Below, one piece after another: positions 24,075 through 38,445 of a DNA stretch of 64,000 nucleotides. Below the pieces are notes generated by a model. It had not been told where the DNA came from, searched no databases, and was given only the letters and a program-made list of their open reading frames with translations. The stretch's first letter is position 1. The number at the start of each line of letters is the position of its first letter. Source of the stretch: Brugia malayi (lineage: Eukaryota > Nematoda > Chromadorea > Rhabditida > Onchocercidae). The stretch is from the NCBI RefSeq assembly GCF_000002995.4, contig NW_025062475.1:14230687-14294686 (forward strand), in the 5' to 3' direction. A program made the position numbers and the translations under genes.

Positions 24075-27000
24075 ATGACTGTTAAAGAGAGAAAAAAAGT
24101 AGCGGAACTTTTGGAAATGGAAGCGAAGATTCAGAAGCTATGGTCAGATGCGAAAGTATTTGAAATGGATGCTTCCAGTGACAAGTAATTATATTTCTGA
24201 ACTATCAGTAGTTTTCACCTTTCCTTTTTTTCAGTTTGCAAGTTTCCTTTTTTTTTGAAATGGTTCTGTAAGGTCCTTGTGTTACAGAAACAAATTTCAG
24301 ATCTGAACCCAAATATATGGCAAACATACCATATGCATACATGAATGGTCGTCTTCATTTAGGACATTCTTTCACCATATCAAAAACCGAAGTTCGTTTT
24401 ATTCAGACTTTACCTTATTTAATTAATACTTTGTAAGCCTTACTTTATTTAATTAAGATTTTATAACCATAATTGTTGAGAAATACCGTAACATAGTACT
24501 ATACTTCGAACTTTTATCAAAAATGCCTTTATTTTAGCAAAGTTTATCATGTTTCTACTAAAATCATTTCAGTTCGCGATAGGATTTCAACGGCTGTTGG
24601 GAAAACGCTGTCTGTTTCCGTTTGGTTTACACTGCACTGGTATGCCAATCAAAGTCTGTGCGGATAAATTAAAGAGAGAAGTAGAAGAATTCGGATACCC
24701 ACCAAATTTTCCAGATGATGATATTGATAGTAAAATGCCAACCGAAGAGAACAGTGTTATAGAGGAAATTATCAAAGATAAAAGTAAAGGGAAAAAGGTT
24801 TTTATTTACCAACAATACTATGTTTTCGAATTTTTGAAATTTCTCTTTCTGTTGCCATTGTGTCGTATACTACCCGTCTTTCCAGAGTAAAGCTGTCGCA
24901 AAAACTGGAGGAGCGAAATATCAATGGCAAATTATGAAAATGCTGGGTTTAGATGATTCAGAAATCATCAAATTTACAGACGCAAGCCATTGGCTTGATT
25001 ATTTCCCCCAACTTTGCATTAGTGATGTTCAGAAAATGGGTCTCAAGGTCCTTAATTTTCAAATCATTGATATTTTATAGATGTATGGTTTGGTTTTGAA
25101 GATCTATATATGAAGCTCTATAATTATGTTCTTCGTTTAGTGCAGTTCGTATCTTTAGCGATATTCTTAATTGTTTTGAAGATAGCTTTGATTGCGATTT
25201 TTAGCGACATTCGTAATTGGTTTTGAAGATAACTTATTTAGATTGATTGGCGACGTACCTTTATCACTACTGACCGCAATCCTTACTATGATTCATTTGT
25301 TTGCTGGCAATTTCGGAAACTACGTGAAGCTAAAAAAATCGATTTTGGCAAGCGTTATACAATATATTCTCCAGGTGATGGGCAACCATGCATGGATCAT
25401 GATCGATTGGCTGGAGAGGGTGCTGGACCTCAAGAGTATACACTTATCAAATTGAAGGTCTAAGAATTAATTTTCAAGAATAGTTCCTTTTTTATAGTAT
25501 TTGTTTTCAAATTATTATTTCAGATTCTTGAACCATTACCAGAGTTCCTAGCAAAAAGTGAGAAAAATGTTTTTTTGGTTGCTGCAACATTGAGACCTGA
25601 AACAATGTATGGACAAACGAACTGTTTTATTCATCCTGATATTGAGTATGCATTATAATTCCCATCAAAGTAATCAAATTTAAAGAAGGAATAATCGGTT
25701 AAATTGCTTTGTGTTTTAAGTGTTTTCGGTATTTTTAAATTTACGGAAATGTAGAAATAATGTAGAAATAGAACTCTTAATTTTGAAGTGTAATATTTCA
25801 CGAGTGTTTTCAGCCTTTTCATTATATATTTTTATTTAAGGTATTGTGCTTTTTATGCTGGCCAAAGAGAAACTGAAGTTTTTGTAGCAACAAAAAGGGC
25901 AGCAAGGAATATGAGTTATCAGGAAATGACTGCTGAAAATGGAAAAATACGATTTGTTGATGGTGCTGAAAAGGTCCCATTTTTCAATTATTAATTTCAC
26001 TACTCTTTGTTTGCACAGTTTTCGTTATGATATTTTCAAGAATGTTTTAACTCTACGGGTAATTTTGGAATTTTTAGATATTGGGCAAACAATTGCTTGG
26101 TTTGGCATTAAAAAGTCCTCTAACGAAATATGATCGTATCTACTCATTACCTATGCTTACGATCAAGGACGACAAAGGTTAATTTATATTTTCGTGTTTC
26201 AAGGGAAAAAAGAATAATGTAAGTTATAGCCTCATAACGATCAATCTTAATATAATAGTAATACCAATGGTATTGCTATCATATAATGATTTTCTTCCTC
26301 TGTGCATTTATTGTTTATAAGATTTTTATTTTGAACGCATGGATTTTTTGTTTGCTAAAAAATATCCATATCTGCTTACAGGCACCGGTATTGTGACCAG
26401 TGTACCGTCTGATTCGCCGGATGATTATGCGGCTTTAATGGATTTGAAGAGGAAAAAGCCGTTGCGAGAAAAATTTGGTATAAAAGATGAAATGGTGCTG
26501 CCATATGAGCCGGTAATTACGCACTGTCTTTATGTTTCTGGAAATTGATTCGTAGCTAATTCGCTTTACAATCATACTTTCTGCCATAGTAAAACAAATG
26601 ATTTCATAGAAATTTTAAATTCCAGTCTTTCTTAATTAGAATTTGCCAAGAGTGCAAAAGCTCATGTCGAGCACAATTTTTTCAGATTCCAGTTTTGAAG
26701 ATACCAGAATATGGAGAAATGGCTGCCGTGTATCTTTGTCAAAAAATGAAGATTGAAAGTCAAAATGACCGAGACAAATTAGCAGAAGCTAAGAAAGAAG
26801 TGTATCTGAAAGGATTTTATGATGGCGTATGTATTTAACATGTTAATTTGTTTGTAATACATCGAGTTATTATCTAGTTTTTCAGAAAAGTTGAATTTGG
26901 GGATTCTAGGTGATGGTGACTGGTAAATACGCTGGACAAAAAACTGCAGAAATAAAGAAGGAAATTCGAGAGGAATTGATTACATCCGGAGAGGCAACAT

Positions 27001-30000
27001 TGTTTGTTGAACCCGAAAAGAAAGTTGTATCGCGTTCTGGTGATGAATGCGTTGTGGCTTTATGTGATCAATGGTATGTCTCGAGAATAAAAAAAATAGA
27101 TTATGTAATAAGGAATTCTTTAATGCATAAAATCAGATATGATTTAACATATGTTTCGAAGCATTAGTAAATTTATTAATAGTATATCTTTTGTAATATA
27201 ATGAGAGCATTCAGCAAGATAATACAAAAAAAAAAAAAAAAAAAAGGAATCAAAGTGTGTGAACCAACTTTTTTTTACGAATTTCTTTCTTTTTCTCTCA
27301 TAAAAAAAATTAATTATGTGGCAAATCATCTGATCATTCATCCCTCGATAATGTCGATTTTTATTCTTGTTGTTTATTGAATTAAAAATCTGTCTTACAC
27401 ATAAGTTTTTTTCTTTTTTTTCATTTGTTTATTCCTGGCAGGTATTTAAATTATGGTGACGAAGAATGGAAGAAGGAAGCGAAAAAAGCTTTGGCTCAAC
27501 TGAATACATATACAGAAGATGTAAATTTTTGAACAAATGTTTGTTTTTAGAATACCTAGCTGTAGATTAATTATCGTAAAATGCAAATTAATTTCTAAAT
27601 AATTATTTTTCATTAGGTTCGAAGAAATTTGGATGCGACGATTGACTGGTTGCATGAGCATGCTTGCTGTCGATCATATGGTTTAGGTTCAAGATTGCCA
27701 TGGGATCCTCAGTATCTTATTGAATCACTTTCTGATTCAACAATATATAACGCCTACTATACAGTGGCACATCTTCTACAAGGTGGTACTATTGATGGAA
27801 GCGTTATTGGTCCGGCTGGAATCAAGTACTTTTCAAAAGTTTGAATAAATGTAGTAAAATTCAAGAAATATCTAAAAGACTCTATAGATATCCAATAATT
27901 CTTCAATTATAGAGCATCGGATATGGTTGATGATTGCTGGGATTACATATTCTTAAATAAGCCCTACAATGCGAAAACAATGCCGGTCCAAGAATCACAA
28001 TTAGCTCTATGCAGAAAAGAATTTCTTTATTGGTAAATTTCTCTGTTCTGTTTATTCATAGATATATTTCAGTATCAGGAAATAATTACATCATTTCTTT
28101 TTTATATAGAATTTTAGGCAGGAAGAGGAAAAAAAATATATTAAATCATAGCTTTTGTTAACGCCCATGATTATTCAGTGGAAGCATTTTTCGAGTTGTA
28201 GATACATTAAACTTACTCATTTGTAATGAATTGAAGTTTCTGCGCATTTTTAAGGTACCCGGTTGATATGCGTGCTTCCGGTAAAGATCTTCTACAGAAT
28301 CACCTTACGTATTACTTGTTTAACCACGTTGCCATCTGGAAAGATCAACCTGAATTGTGGCCTAGAAGCATACGAGCAAATGGACATCTGTTACTAAATA
28401 ATGAAAAGGTTTCATTGTCTTACTTTTTATATCTTAATATGTTAGCGAAAGCTTTTTTTATCGAGTTGTATTTTTTTTGTTACTGCAGCAATATCTCAAA
28501 TAAAACATTTCAGATGTCCAAACAAACAGGCAATTTTCTAACCCTTAGCGAAACTGTGGGATTGTTCTCGGCTGATGGAATGCGTATTTCTTTGGCGGTA
28601 AACTATTAAATTTCCTCTAATATATCCAATATTCAAAAAAGACAGAATTTGTCCCACCGATCTGCTTATTATTTCACATTGTGATACAATGTGGCATCTT
28701 TTCTTAGTGACTTATCTCTTTTTCACTATATCATGTAAACTGAATCTCAAAGATGAAACATATTTAAATTACACTTTGTTCGTTACCTTAACTACTTGTA
28801 TTACGGAATTTTTGCTCTTAAAGATTAACACTTCCAATTTCAGGACGCAGGAGATTACGTGGAAGATGCAAATTTTGTTTATGATATGGCTGATGCAGCA
28901 GTACTGCGTTTATACAATCTTCTTGTATGGTCACGTGAAATGGTTGCTTTACGAGAACAGAACATCTTGCGCAGTGGACAGAAACTTACTTTTGCTGATC
29001 AGGTTTTCGACAATGAAATGAATAGCGCAATTCAAAAAACATTTGATAGCTATGAGCAAACGCTTTTCAAGGAAGCTTTAAAACACGGATTTTTTGAATA
29101 TCAGGTAACTTGACGAGATTTTTTTTTTTTCTTATTTTTTCGTACAGATTGATAAAATAATTTTTTTTTTGTTGTTGGTTATTTTGTTCACATTACTGTA
29201 CTGAGTGTTTTATTAGTCTGAAGCTGTAAAAAAAAAAAGAAAAAAAAGGGGTGCTTAAAATAGTGCACTATGGTATGCTGAAATATGAAATAATCAGCAT
29301 CATAACCTATACAGTTGTATTAAATGATTAAATTAACTAACAGAAATTTCATGCTTACTCTGTTTTATTGAATAATTTAAACTTTATGCTATTTTTCAGG
29401 GTTATCGTGACAAATATCGCGAGCATTGTGGAGGCGATACTGAAATGCATGTTGATATGGTTTTCAAATGGATTGAAACACAAGCAATTATTTTATCACC
29501 AATTTGCCCTCATGTATCTGAGCAGATATGGCAGATTTTAGGAAAGGTTATACCAATGGAATTCTTATAATTTGATATGCCACTCTTAGCACTAAGAATG
29601 TTCCTGCAATTTTTATTGTTCAATAAGGAACAATGTTAAATTATTAATGTTTAACTTATAGGATGGCTTTATTGTGTGTGCAAAATGGCCTATCATCCCA
29701 CCTGCTGATGATCTCATAACAAAAAAAGCCGAATTCATGGATGATACAATCAGAGTTTGCTTTCAAATTATCATGCATTAGTTTTTATTGGTTCTGCTGA
29801 TTGCTTTTGTTAAAAGTGATTTTCTTTGTAGATTATGATCTTATTTGTACTGGAGTAAATTTTAGTTCATTTGCAGGATTTCCGATTACGTTTGAAAAAT
29901 CACATGAATTTGAAACAAAAAAAGGGTAAAGATACAAATCCGCCGTCGGAAGCAATAATATACTTTGCAGAAGAATATCCATCTTGGCAAAAGGAAGTGC

Positions 30001-31314
30001 TTGGCTTACTGAATCAATGTTATCTGGTTTGATTTTTTTTTATTAAATCCATCACTTCTTATACCAGCCACTTTCATTTTATTACTCAGTTGAATTATGC
30101 TAATATGAAGGATATTTGTGACATTATCTATAGTTTCTAACTAATTACTGAGTTGCATTCCAGGAAGGCAATGGTGAATTACCGGATAACAAAGAGATAT
30201 CTCGTCGCTTAGGTGCAATAGAGAGTTTAAAAAAGTTTATGAAAAAAACGATGCCTTTCGTTCAACTGATACGTGAAAACTTAGCAATACACGGTGAATC
30301 AGCCCTGGATATTGCTTGTAGATTTGATCAGAAAGAAGTTTTGGAGCAGGTTTTGATGTGTTTCTTTTTGTTTTAACTGATATTTGTTGTTGAAAAGTTT
30401 GCTTTGCAAAATTTTGTTTAAAATTTACTTATAATAATTCAGGTTTTATACATTTTTGTTAGCTTCATGTTTTATTGATTCTAGAATTTGGATTACATAT
30501 TATCAGCTTTGGATCTGGAAAGTGTTACCATTACTGATGTAAAAGGAGTAGTGCCAGCAAATGTACTAGAAATGACTTGTCCTGGAAAGCCGATCATAAT
30601 GTATAAAGAACAGGAAGTAAGTTGCTTGTTCATTCATTCATTCATTTCTTAATATTTCGTAGTATTTTATGCCTTTTATTATATTTTTGTGATAAATTTT
30701 GAAAATTATTAGTGCTTCTAATTCGTCATATTTATGCTAGCAGCACTGTTTGTTTATAGCCTGGTATTACCATTACATTTCGAAATGTTGATCCTTGTTC
30801 TGGTCTGTTTGATATTGAAATACCAATTATAAATGGCGATACTGTAGCAATCATTATTCGACGTTTGAAGAGAGTTTCAAAAGATCTTAAACGTAAGTTT
30901 CAATTTTGATTCTAGTATTTCAGTTCAGGATGTTGAAATTGTCGGTTTGAAAGAAATTTGTTTATCTGAATTCGTGATGATTTATTTGAGAAGTTTTGGA
31001 ATATGTTGCTTTCAGCTAAACAAACTGTTTCTTTGTGGCGATATTTGGATCCCTTAGGTGGCGATAGGAAGTTGATACGATCAAAAAATTCGTTAGAAAA
31101 TAACGAACGAATTCCTGATTCTGGTAAGCTTTTTTGTCTTTTTTTTTTTTTAAGAGTATATTATATAATTTATGCTCGAGCTCAAGAAAATGACTGTTAA
31201 AATTTATTTACAGCACAATTCAAAGTGGATATTCAGAGTGGAAAAATTTATCTGCAGAATAACGGCAACAAATTTTATTTGGGCAACACAATAGTATATA
31301 GGAGTTCCAATTGA
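24075..31314 (+). CDS. LARS1: Cytosolic leucyl-tRNA synthetase (25 exons)
   Basis: Class I aminoacyl-tRNA synthetase charging tRNA-Leu with leucine in the cytosol. Exons: 24075-24184, 24301-24391, 24573-24797, 24886-25047, 25242-25457, 25524-25645, 25841-25973, 26078-26177, 26382-26512, 26686-26826, 26910-27073, 27442-27520, 27617-27825, 27913-28032, 28255-28408, 28514-28597, 28844-29104, 29400-29546, 29662-29754, 29877-30026, 30164-30349, 30485-30616, 30760-30892, 31016-31123, 31214-31314. All junctions keep frame and give 1183 aa, close to the animal enzyme (about 1176). Visible: the HIGH-type motif HLGH (residues 56-59), the CP1 editing domain with [13 protein letters not shown] (about 289-301) and PSDSPDD (about 395-401), and KMSK (719-722) followed by QTGN where the human and yeast enzymes have STGN. 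The C-terminal part aligns with the eukaryotic extension, so it is not the mitochondrial or Wolbachia-type enzyme. Confidence 0.97.
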
Positions 31315-32009
31315 TCTATGTTTCTCTTTTTATTGTATTAAGAATGATAACTTATTTCACTTCAGTGTTTATTCCATATAAACTGTGTATTATGCCATTC
31401 GTCTTTTTTTGTAGTGATAAGTGACATAGATTGTTAATAATGTCAATTATATGATGTCGCTGCTGTTATTTGTTGATTCTTTCGATTTTGTTTTTGAATC
31501 TTTCTGATTTTTTTACTTTGTTTTTCTTCGTTTTTTCAAATTTTTATACAGGCTTCTTTAGTTTTTCTTTTTCTTATCTTCTAACTGCTTGACATTAGAA
31601 GGGTGCTTATTTCTAACAAACTTTTTTGTTTCTCCTTTTTCTAATTTTAATTTTATCTGGTTCGCATAAGATTGGCGGTAATAAACTATATGAACTAAAC
31701 TGTTATTTTGTTTTCTTTAATGTTGTTTTCAGATAAATATGATTAATTCATATCGTTTATCATTCGTTACTATAAAATACGGAATACATATTGCCTTGAA
31801 TAGCAATGAAGTCCATTTCCTACTGTTGAATATCAGATGAAAAGTAGAACACGGAGTGAGGAATATGAATTATTGATGAATGTTTGTTGGAAATAGAAAT
31901 TGATTGATCTTATGTTCTTTATCAATATAATTCAAATCTTTTTATTATACCAGATATTAATTAGCTCGCTAATTAGTTTGGATGAAATTCGTGGTAAAAA
32001 CAAATTCGC
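31315..32009. other. Intercistronic gap between LARS and the mitochondrial carrier
   Basis: 695 bp between two same-strand genes. T-rich, with a possible AATAAA poly-A signal near 31680 and a possible acceptor (TTTTATTATACCAG, AG at 31952-31953) 56 bases before the next ATG. No exon is seen. This layout is compatible with a nematode operon but does not prove one. Confidence 0.5.
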
Positions 32010-34689
32010 ATGGAACATAATGAAAAGGATTACTCTTCTGGTACAACGCCATTTCTCCAGCAGATAATGGCTGCTTCTTCTGGTGCTATTATAACCTCAC
32101 TACTAAGTTAGTTTTCTCATTTTTAAATTACTATTTGCTATAAGAAGCTAACTTTTGAAATTTACATTTAAATTTTAATTTCTATGCTTCTAATTTAATT
32201 ACTAGGAACATCACGTAAATCGAAATTTTCTATTCGTAATACAGTTTTATGTATACTTACTAACAAATGTAGTAAGATATGAGATATTCGCTGATTGAAT
32301 TATTTTGATCAATCAGTTGCTATAGAATACAATTTGAGTGTTATGGAAACAGAAAACTGATTTAATAGTTGGGATAACTGATTTTCGCAAAACTATGAAA
32401 AAGGGAAGAAACTTCTGGCTTCATTTTTTTATCTAATCTTTTGACTCTACTATATTCAAATAAGATTTTATCCATACTTATTAATCCTAACATATTTTTT
32501 CAATCTAGTCTTCTTTCTCCCCTCTTTTAGTCTTCTTGTAAAATATGAAAAAAAAAGTTGTCTTTCATCTAATTTTGTTATTTTTCTTTAAAATAATCAG
32601 TGATATGTTCATTTCAGTGACACCAATGGATGTCGTAAAAATACGATTGCAGCAACAAGCGCATCCTTTTGTTAAAGGCACTTGCTTTTTGTATTACAAT
32701 GGTTTGATGGATCATTTGTGTACAGCTTGTGCTGATGTGAATTCTAAAGAACCATGCGAATGGTTTGCAAGACCAGGAAATTTTACAGGAACGATGGTAA
32801 CATTTTTTTTATTTTTTATTTAACGAAAATTAAAATTTCAATAGAAGCACTTATTATCTTTTAATAGCTATTGCAATAATTTTAATTCAAATAATATTAA
32901 GGATTTTCAAGAAATATTGAATTTTCAGGATGCATTGTTCAAAATTTCAAGGACAGAAGGGATTCGTTCACTGTGGAGTGGGCTTTCTCCGACACTGTAA
33001 ATTATTCACATTAATTTTAATGGTAGAAATTTTAGTGGTAGAAATTAGTAATAGTAACAAACAAATTAAACATTTCTAGGATTATGGCTATACCGGCAAC
33101 AGTACTTTATTATACAGTTTACGATAATATGTTGTGCTGGTTGAGAGAGAAATATAATCAGAAATCTCACTGGATTCCTTTGGTTGCTGGTTCATCTGCC
33201 CGTCTAGTTGCCCTCACTATTGTTTCGCCAATGGAATTGATAAGGACAAAAATGCAAAGTGAACGACTTACATATAAAGGTACTTACACATAAAGGGTTT
33301 AAATTCAAATTCAGTATTGAAATCAGAACCTTACAAAGTAATATTTACATGTATGCAAACATAAAAGATGTTGAAGTTAGTTATGGCTTTAAGACTTTAA
33401 AAGCGTGAATTGATTTTTTCTGGAATTATCTTTTTTTTTTTTTTTGAATGGTGTATATTCTGTGTAGTTATTAAGTAACTAAATTGATGTCACAGTTACT
33501 TCTCTATTTTTCAGTGCTAATGTTGATATGTAATTTAAAAAATTTTTGGAGCTTTTAAAATGTTTAGCATGAAATAGTCACTGTAAATATTATTTTATAT
33601 ATTTACTTTGCTTTCAGATATTGGATTAGCTTTTCAACGATCGAAAGCAGCTGAAGGATGGATCAGTTTGTGGCGTGGTTGGGGTCCTTTGCTAATGCGT
33701 GATATGCCGTTTTCTGGTTTGTAATTTTGCATGAATTTTTTGTATTATTTGGAAATTAATTTGTAGCTCTTTTTTTTTACTAAACAAAGTAAATTTCAGC
33801 TGTGTATTGGACAGGATATGAATATTTGAAAGCGAATGCTTTACAAAGATTCAATCAACGGGAAACAAATTTTTTGATTAGTTTTATATGTGGTGCAATG
33901 GCTGGTTCAGTTGCAGCATTTGTAACAACTCCGTTTGACGTCATTAAAACTCATCGTCAAATTACTTTAGGAGAGGTTGTAGCTAATCAATTTTATTTGT
34001 TTTCTTCAAAAAATTCTAACGAAAGCTTAGTAGGAGATTTGAAGCAATGAAGCAGAGTTAATCAATATATGTGATGTGTATTTGTGAGAAATTGAGACTA
34101 AACAATCAAAAATCTAATTCGTAGATGAATTAAATGAACCGATGTCATTCATCAAATCATTTGGCACTTTTTGTTTCAGAGAGCTTGTAACATTTCGGGT
34201 ATTAAGCAAAGATATGAAAGGACAAGTTATGATAATGCAAAAAAAAAAAAAACCTTGTAATTACATACTGTTCGATAAATTGTCTTCAATTAATTTAGGT
34301 AGAGACTATAAAGCAGATAAGAGGACATAATAATGGGAGTATGAAAGTGACAGAAAACTGTGGCTGTAATACAGTTATCACAGAAAGACGTGATATGGAA
34401 ATTCGATCAAAGCGCTCTTTCGGTATTATGAAAGAACTTTATGAAAAGAAGGGATTCAGATCTTTGTTTGCAGGTAATTAATTTATGATCATTTGTCTGT
34501 AGAATAAAATGTACAAAAGAAGTATTTTCCGAAGTATAAATTTTTGAATCGACACATTTTTTTTCCATTCATTTCTTATGTATTGCAGGGGTGGTGCCAC
34601 GTGTAACAAAAGTTTCGTTTGCGTGTGCTGTAATGATAAGTAGTTACGAGTATTGTAAACTATTCTTTAAAAAAGTGAATAGCTTATGA
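32010..34689 (+). CDS. Mitochondrial carrier, SLC25A39/SLC25A40 group (8 exons)
   Basis: Six-helix inner mitochondrial membrane carrier. The SLC25A39/40 branch is known for importing glutathione into mitochondria. Exons: 32010-32106, 32618-32796, 32929-32996, 33080-33279, 33618-33716, 33800-33975, 34299-34473, 34589-34689. They join in frame to 364 aa (human members 338-359). The three carrier signatures are PMDVVK (35-40), PMELIR (165-170) and PFDVIK (259-264). Branch-specific segments are GWISLWRGW, the first matrix loop ending in FTGTM, and [11 protein letters not shown]. The first matrix loop has four Cys (55, 67, 70, 79), as in the human protein, but differently placed. The start ATG is the only one in frame before the conserved region. 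The gene follows leucyl-tRNA synthetase on the same strand. Confidence 0.93.
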
Positions 34690-35728
34690 TGATGCAAAAC
34701 TCTTTTGCTGATTTCTTACTATTTTCTTTGTTACCAATATTCTACTCATACACTGGTTTGTACAAACTAATAATTCCACTCTTGTTAAGTATCAAATGAT
34801 TTGGTTTAATATTGGTAGCAAACTCAGGTACCAAATTTGTTTTACTCTGTTACTGTTTTTTTTTTTTTTTTTTTTTTATCCATAGTTTATTGCTTTAGAG
34901 TTGTGGTAAAATGGATCCACTTTCTGTGTTGTTTCTCTTTAAAAGATTTGCACCAAAAAGAAAAATTTCTCCTTAATTTGTGGTACATCTTCTAGATCGG
35001 CTACTTTCTTTTACTTTAAACTGCTGTGATGGAATAATAATTCATTTACCAGTGAGCTGAAAAATCATTAATAATGAATATCTACAACAAATAAATTTGA
35101 AAATTCATAATGGGAAAGCCACCTTATTATTTATTAGAAATCTTTTAGTAATGAAGCGATGCAGTTCTCTTATCTCATATATTTTTGAAAATAGGCTTGG
35201 ACAAAATTTAGACTTAACTCATCATCTGAAATCATATATGCATAAATAATTAGATTATCAGAAAATGTTCTATATCACTTAATTGATGGTAAAATGACTA
35301 GAGAGAGCCATTTAAATAGATTTCTTGTGATTTTCAAAGGATAAGAATTTGCTGTATCAATAAAGCAAGAAAAAGAAATCTGTATTCAATGCATAAGAGC
35401 AACTAATAACATTGTAAAGTAAAAAGCAATAAAATTTATACCAGATGAGGTTTCAAGCAAACACATGAGAATATGGAATAATCAGTTAATGGTGAATGCT
35501 TAAATGTGACAAAAAGTCCAGAATCAACTCACTCCTTAATATTATCTCTTTAGAAATTTTATTGATGATCCTACTTACAGGAATAATTTATAGATTCTAA
35601 CAAAGTTAACTGCATAAACCTAACAGATTATAATGACAAAATAAAAATATAATTCATATTTCAATAGTTACTGAGAACATTTGAGGAGAAAAAAGTCATT
35701 TCATAACTATTGTTGTTGAGTGTTAATT
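34690..35728. other. Convergent 3' region between carrier and PEPCK
   Basis: The tail-to-tail genes share about 1 kb. It contains a poly-T run (34856-34877), AATAAA at about 35090 for the plus-strand gene and T-rich stretches. No coding exon is seen. Confidence 0.6.
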
Positions 35729-38414
35729 TCATGGCATAGCTTTGATTCTAGCTGTTTGTTCTTCAAGCTCCTTTGCGATTTCGGGAGGAAGGTCTGAGCC
35801 AACCTGAAAAGTAAGGAATGAATTCCACTTGAATTGAAATCATTCATCACGAATTATACTGCTCTAAATTACCTAGTACTTGCAGTTGTGAAATGACTTA
35901 CCTGCTGTTCGAAGAAATGTTTGGTTTCTTCCATATCCTCTACCCAATACTTTTTCGGTAATGACATCAATTCAGCCCAATTAATGTTTGGAAGACCACT
36001 GAGGTTAATCGAACCTAAATTTGCCATCTTTTCTTGAAAGGAAAACTTCACATAATTCTAAATCGCTCACAACAGCAAAAGCAAAGTCTAATTTTTCATT
36101 TCTTCTACATTTACCTTCTTTCGGTATATAACCAATTGGAGACTCAAAGCCGATACTGTCATCACCATCACAACGTCTCAAAATCCAGTCCAAAACACGA
36201 ATATTTTCCCCATAACCAGGCCATAAGAATTTGCCATCTGCAGTTGTACGAAACCAATTGACATGGAAAATCTTCGGTACCTTTAATAAATCGATTTAGA
36301 ACATTTCGTTCGTTGAAAAATTTATATTAAACCAACTGTCATACATAATGATATACTAATAGTAATTTTAAATAAATAATAAGTAAGAAATAAAAAAAAG
36401 AAATAAAAAGAATGCTTAGTAAACCTTATGTGGCGGTTGTCCAAGTTTCATCCAATGACGCATGTATCGTCCGAAATTGTAACCCATAAATGGTCGCATA
36501 GCCATTGGATCATGCATAATTTGTTTACCTAAATTAGAAATGACAGTTAATTGATAAAAGAAAAAATATATTTAAAGTATATTGAGTGGTTGAAGGTCTT
36601 AAAACTTAACAGATTGCAACTCAATATAGAATTCGCAGGTAAGAAAATTCATTAAATAGATTGGTTTAAAATGTTTATACTGTATACCCGAGAATTCAGC
36701 AGCGGCAGTAGCTTCTGATTTTACGCATGCACCCACGAAAATACCATGTACCCAACTGCGTGACTCGAATACAAGTGGTACACCTTCAGGCCTTAAAGTA
36801 AACTTTATATATTTGATAAATAAAATAAACATTGGTGGTGTTGATTGCTTTTTAAAGAATTAAAATTTTTTTCGCCTTCCTGCTTACGTCAATTTCTCTT
36901 AGTTTGCCTCCGCTTTCTCTCTATCAAAGAAACGTGGAAAAATCTTAAAAAAAAAGAAAAAAAAATCGATCACTTGTCCATAGATATTAATAGACATTGC
37001 TAAAGAATATTTTTATCATTCGAATTGAACACAGTAAACCTTCGGCCTCCAAAAATGATTGCATCAATCGGTACACCTTCAGGTTTTTCCCAGTCTGGAT
37101 GGATAATCGGACATTGACCTGCGGGTGCAGTGAATCGTGAATTTGGATGGGATGATTTCGTTGAGTCTCCAAGATGCCATGGTTTTCCTAGCCAATCAAT
37201 CATATCAACCTTCTAAATTTCAAACCGTTTATAAACACATATAGAACAGAAAAAAAAAAAAAAAATTAATTGCATCGAAAAATATTTATAAAAAACTAAA
37301 TAATACAGATAATACAAGTTAAGCAAAACAAAACTTACCGGATTTTTCACCTCCTTCTCAAGTCCTTCCCAAAAGTATTCACCATCAGCGGTTTCAGCAA
37401 CATTTGTGAAGACCGAATTTTCCTGGAAACTTGCCATTGCCATAGGATTTGTTTTGTGAGATGTTCCAGGTGCTACACCAAAGAAACCAGCTTCCGGATT
37501 TATAGCATATAAACGACCATCAGCGCCAAATTTCATCCAAGCAATATCATCACCTATAAAAAAACAATTCATTTAAAAGTTACAATCAAATTTCATTATT
37601 TTTCTTTTTTCTAGATCTGATATATTATTATACTTAATTAAAACTTACCAACAACGCGTACTTTCCAGCCAGGAACAGCTGGCTCAAGCATTGCTAAATT
37701 TGTTTTACCGCATGCAGATGGAAATGCTGCACAAACGAAACGTTCTTTTCCCTGCGGACTGGTAATACCCATGATCTATAAAATTCAATTATTCCAAAAT
37801 TCTTCTCATTTCAAAACAAAAAAAAACTTATCCCTTCATTAGACTAAATGATAAGTAATTGACAATCATAGATTGATAAGATGAAAAAATCAAAGAAAGG
37901 AACAGATTAATTTGTTGTAGTAAAGTTTAATTTAATCCTAAAATGTCTAGCATTAACATTAACATACCAACATATGTTCAGCCATCCAACCTTCATCATA
38001 ACCAATATTCATAGCAATTCGAAGAGCAAAACATTTTTTGCCTAAAAGTGAATTACCACCATAACCAGAACCAAATGACCAAATTTCACGTTGTGCCGGA
38101 AGATGTGCAATGATTGTTTTTTCTGGATTGCATGGCCAACTGTTAATAATCTTGGCTGAAATTTGCATGAAATAAATTAATAATAATTTATTTAACCAAA
38201 ATTGATGATAAAATATGATATAATTATTAAAAGATTTAAAAGAAGAAAGAAAAATTTACTAAGAACAGGACGTGGTTGTCCAACTGAATGAATGCAACGC
38301 ACAAAATCACCGCCTGATTTTTTCAAAAGATCCCAAACGCGTGCACCCATTCGTGTCATAATTTTCATGCATAGTACAACATATCTAAATAAGAATAATA
38401 AAATAAAAGATTAC

Positions 38415-38445
<31 letters not shown>

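Noticed and set aside
24587..24775. Minus-strand frame of 62 codons inside leucyl-tRNA synthetase
   Set aside because: Antisense shadow of the conserved exon 24573-24797.
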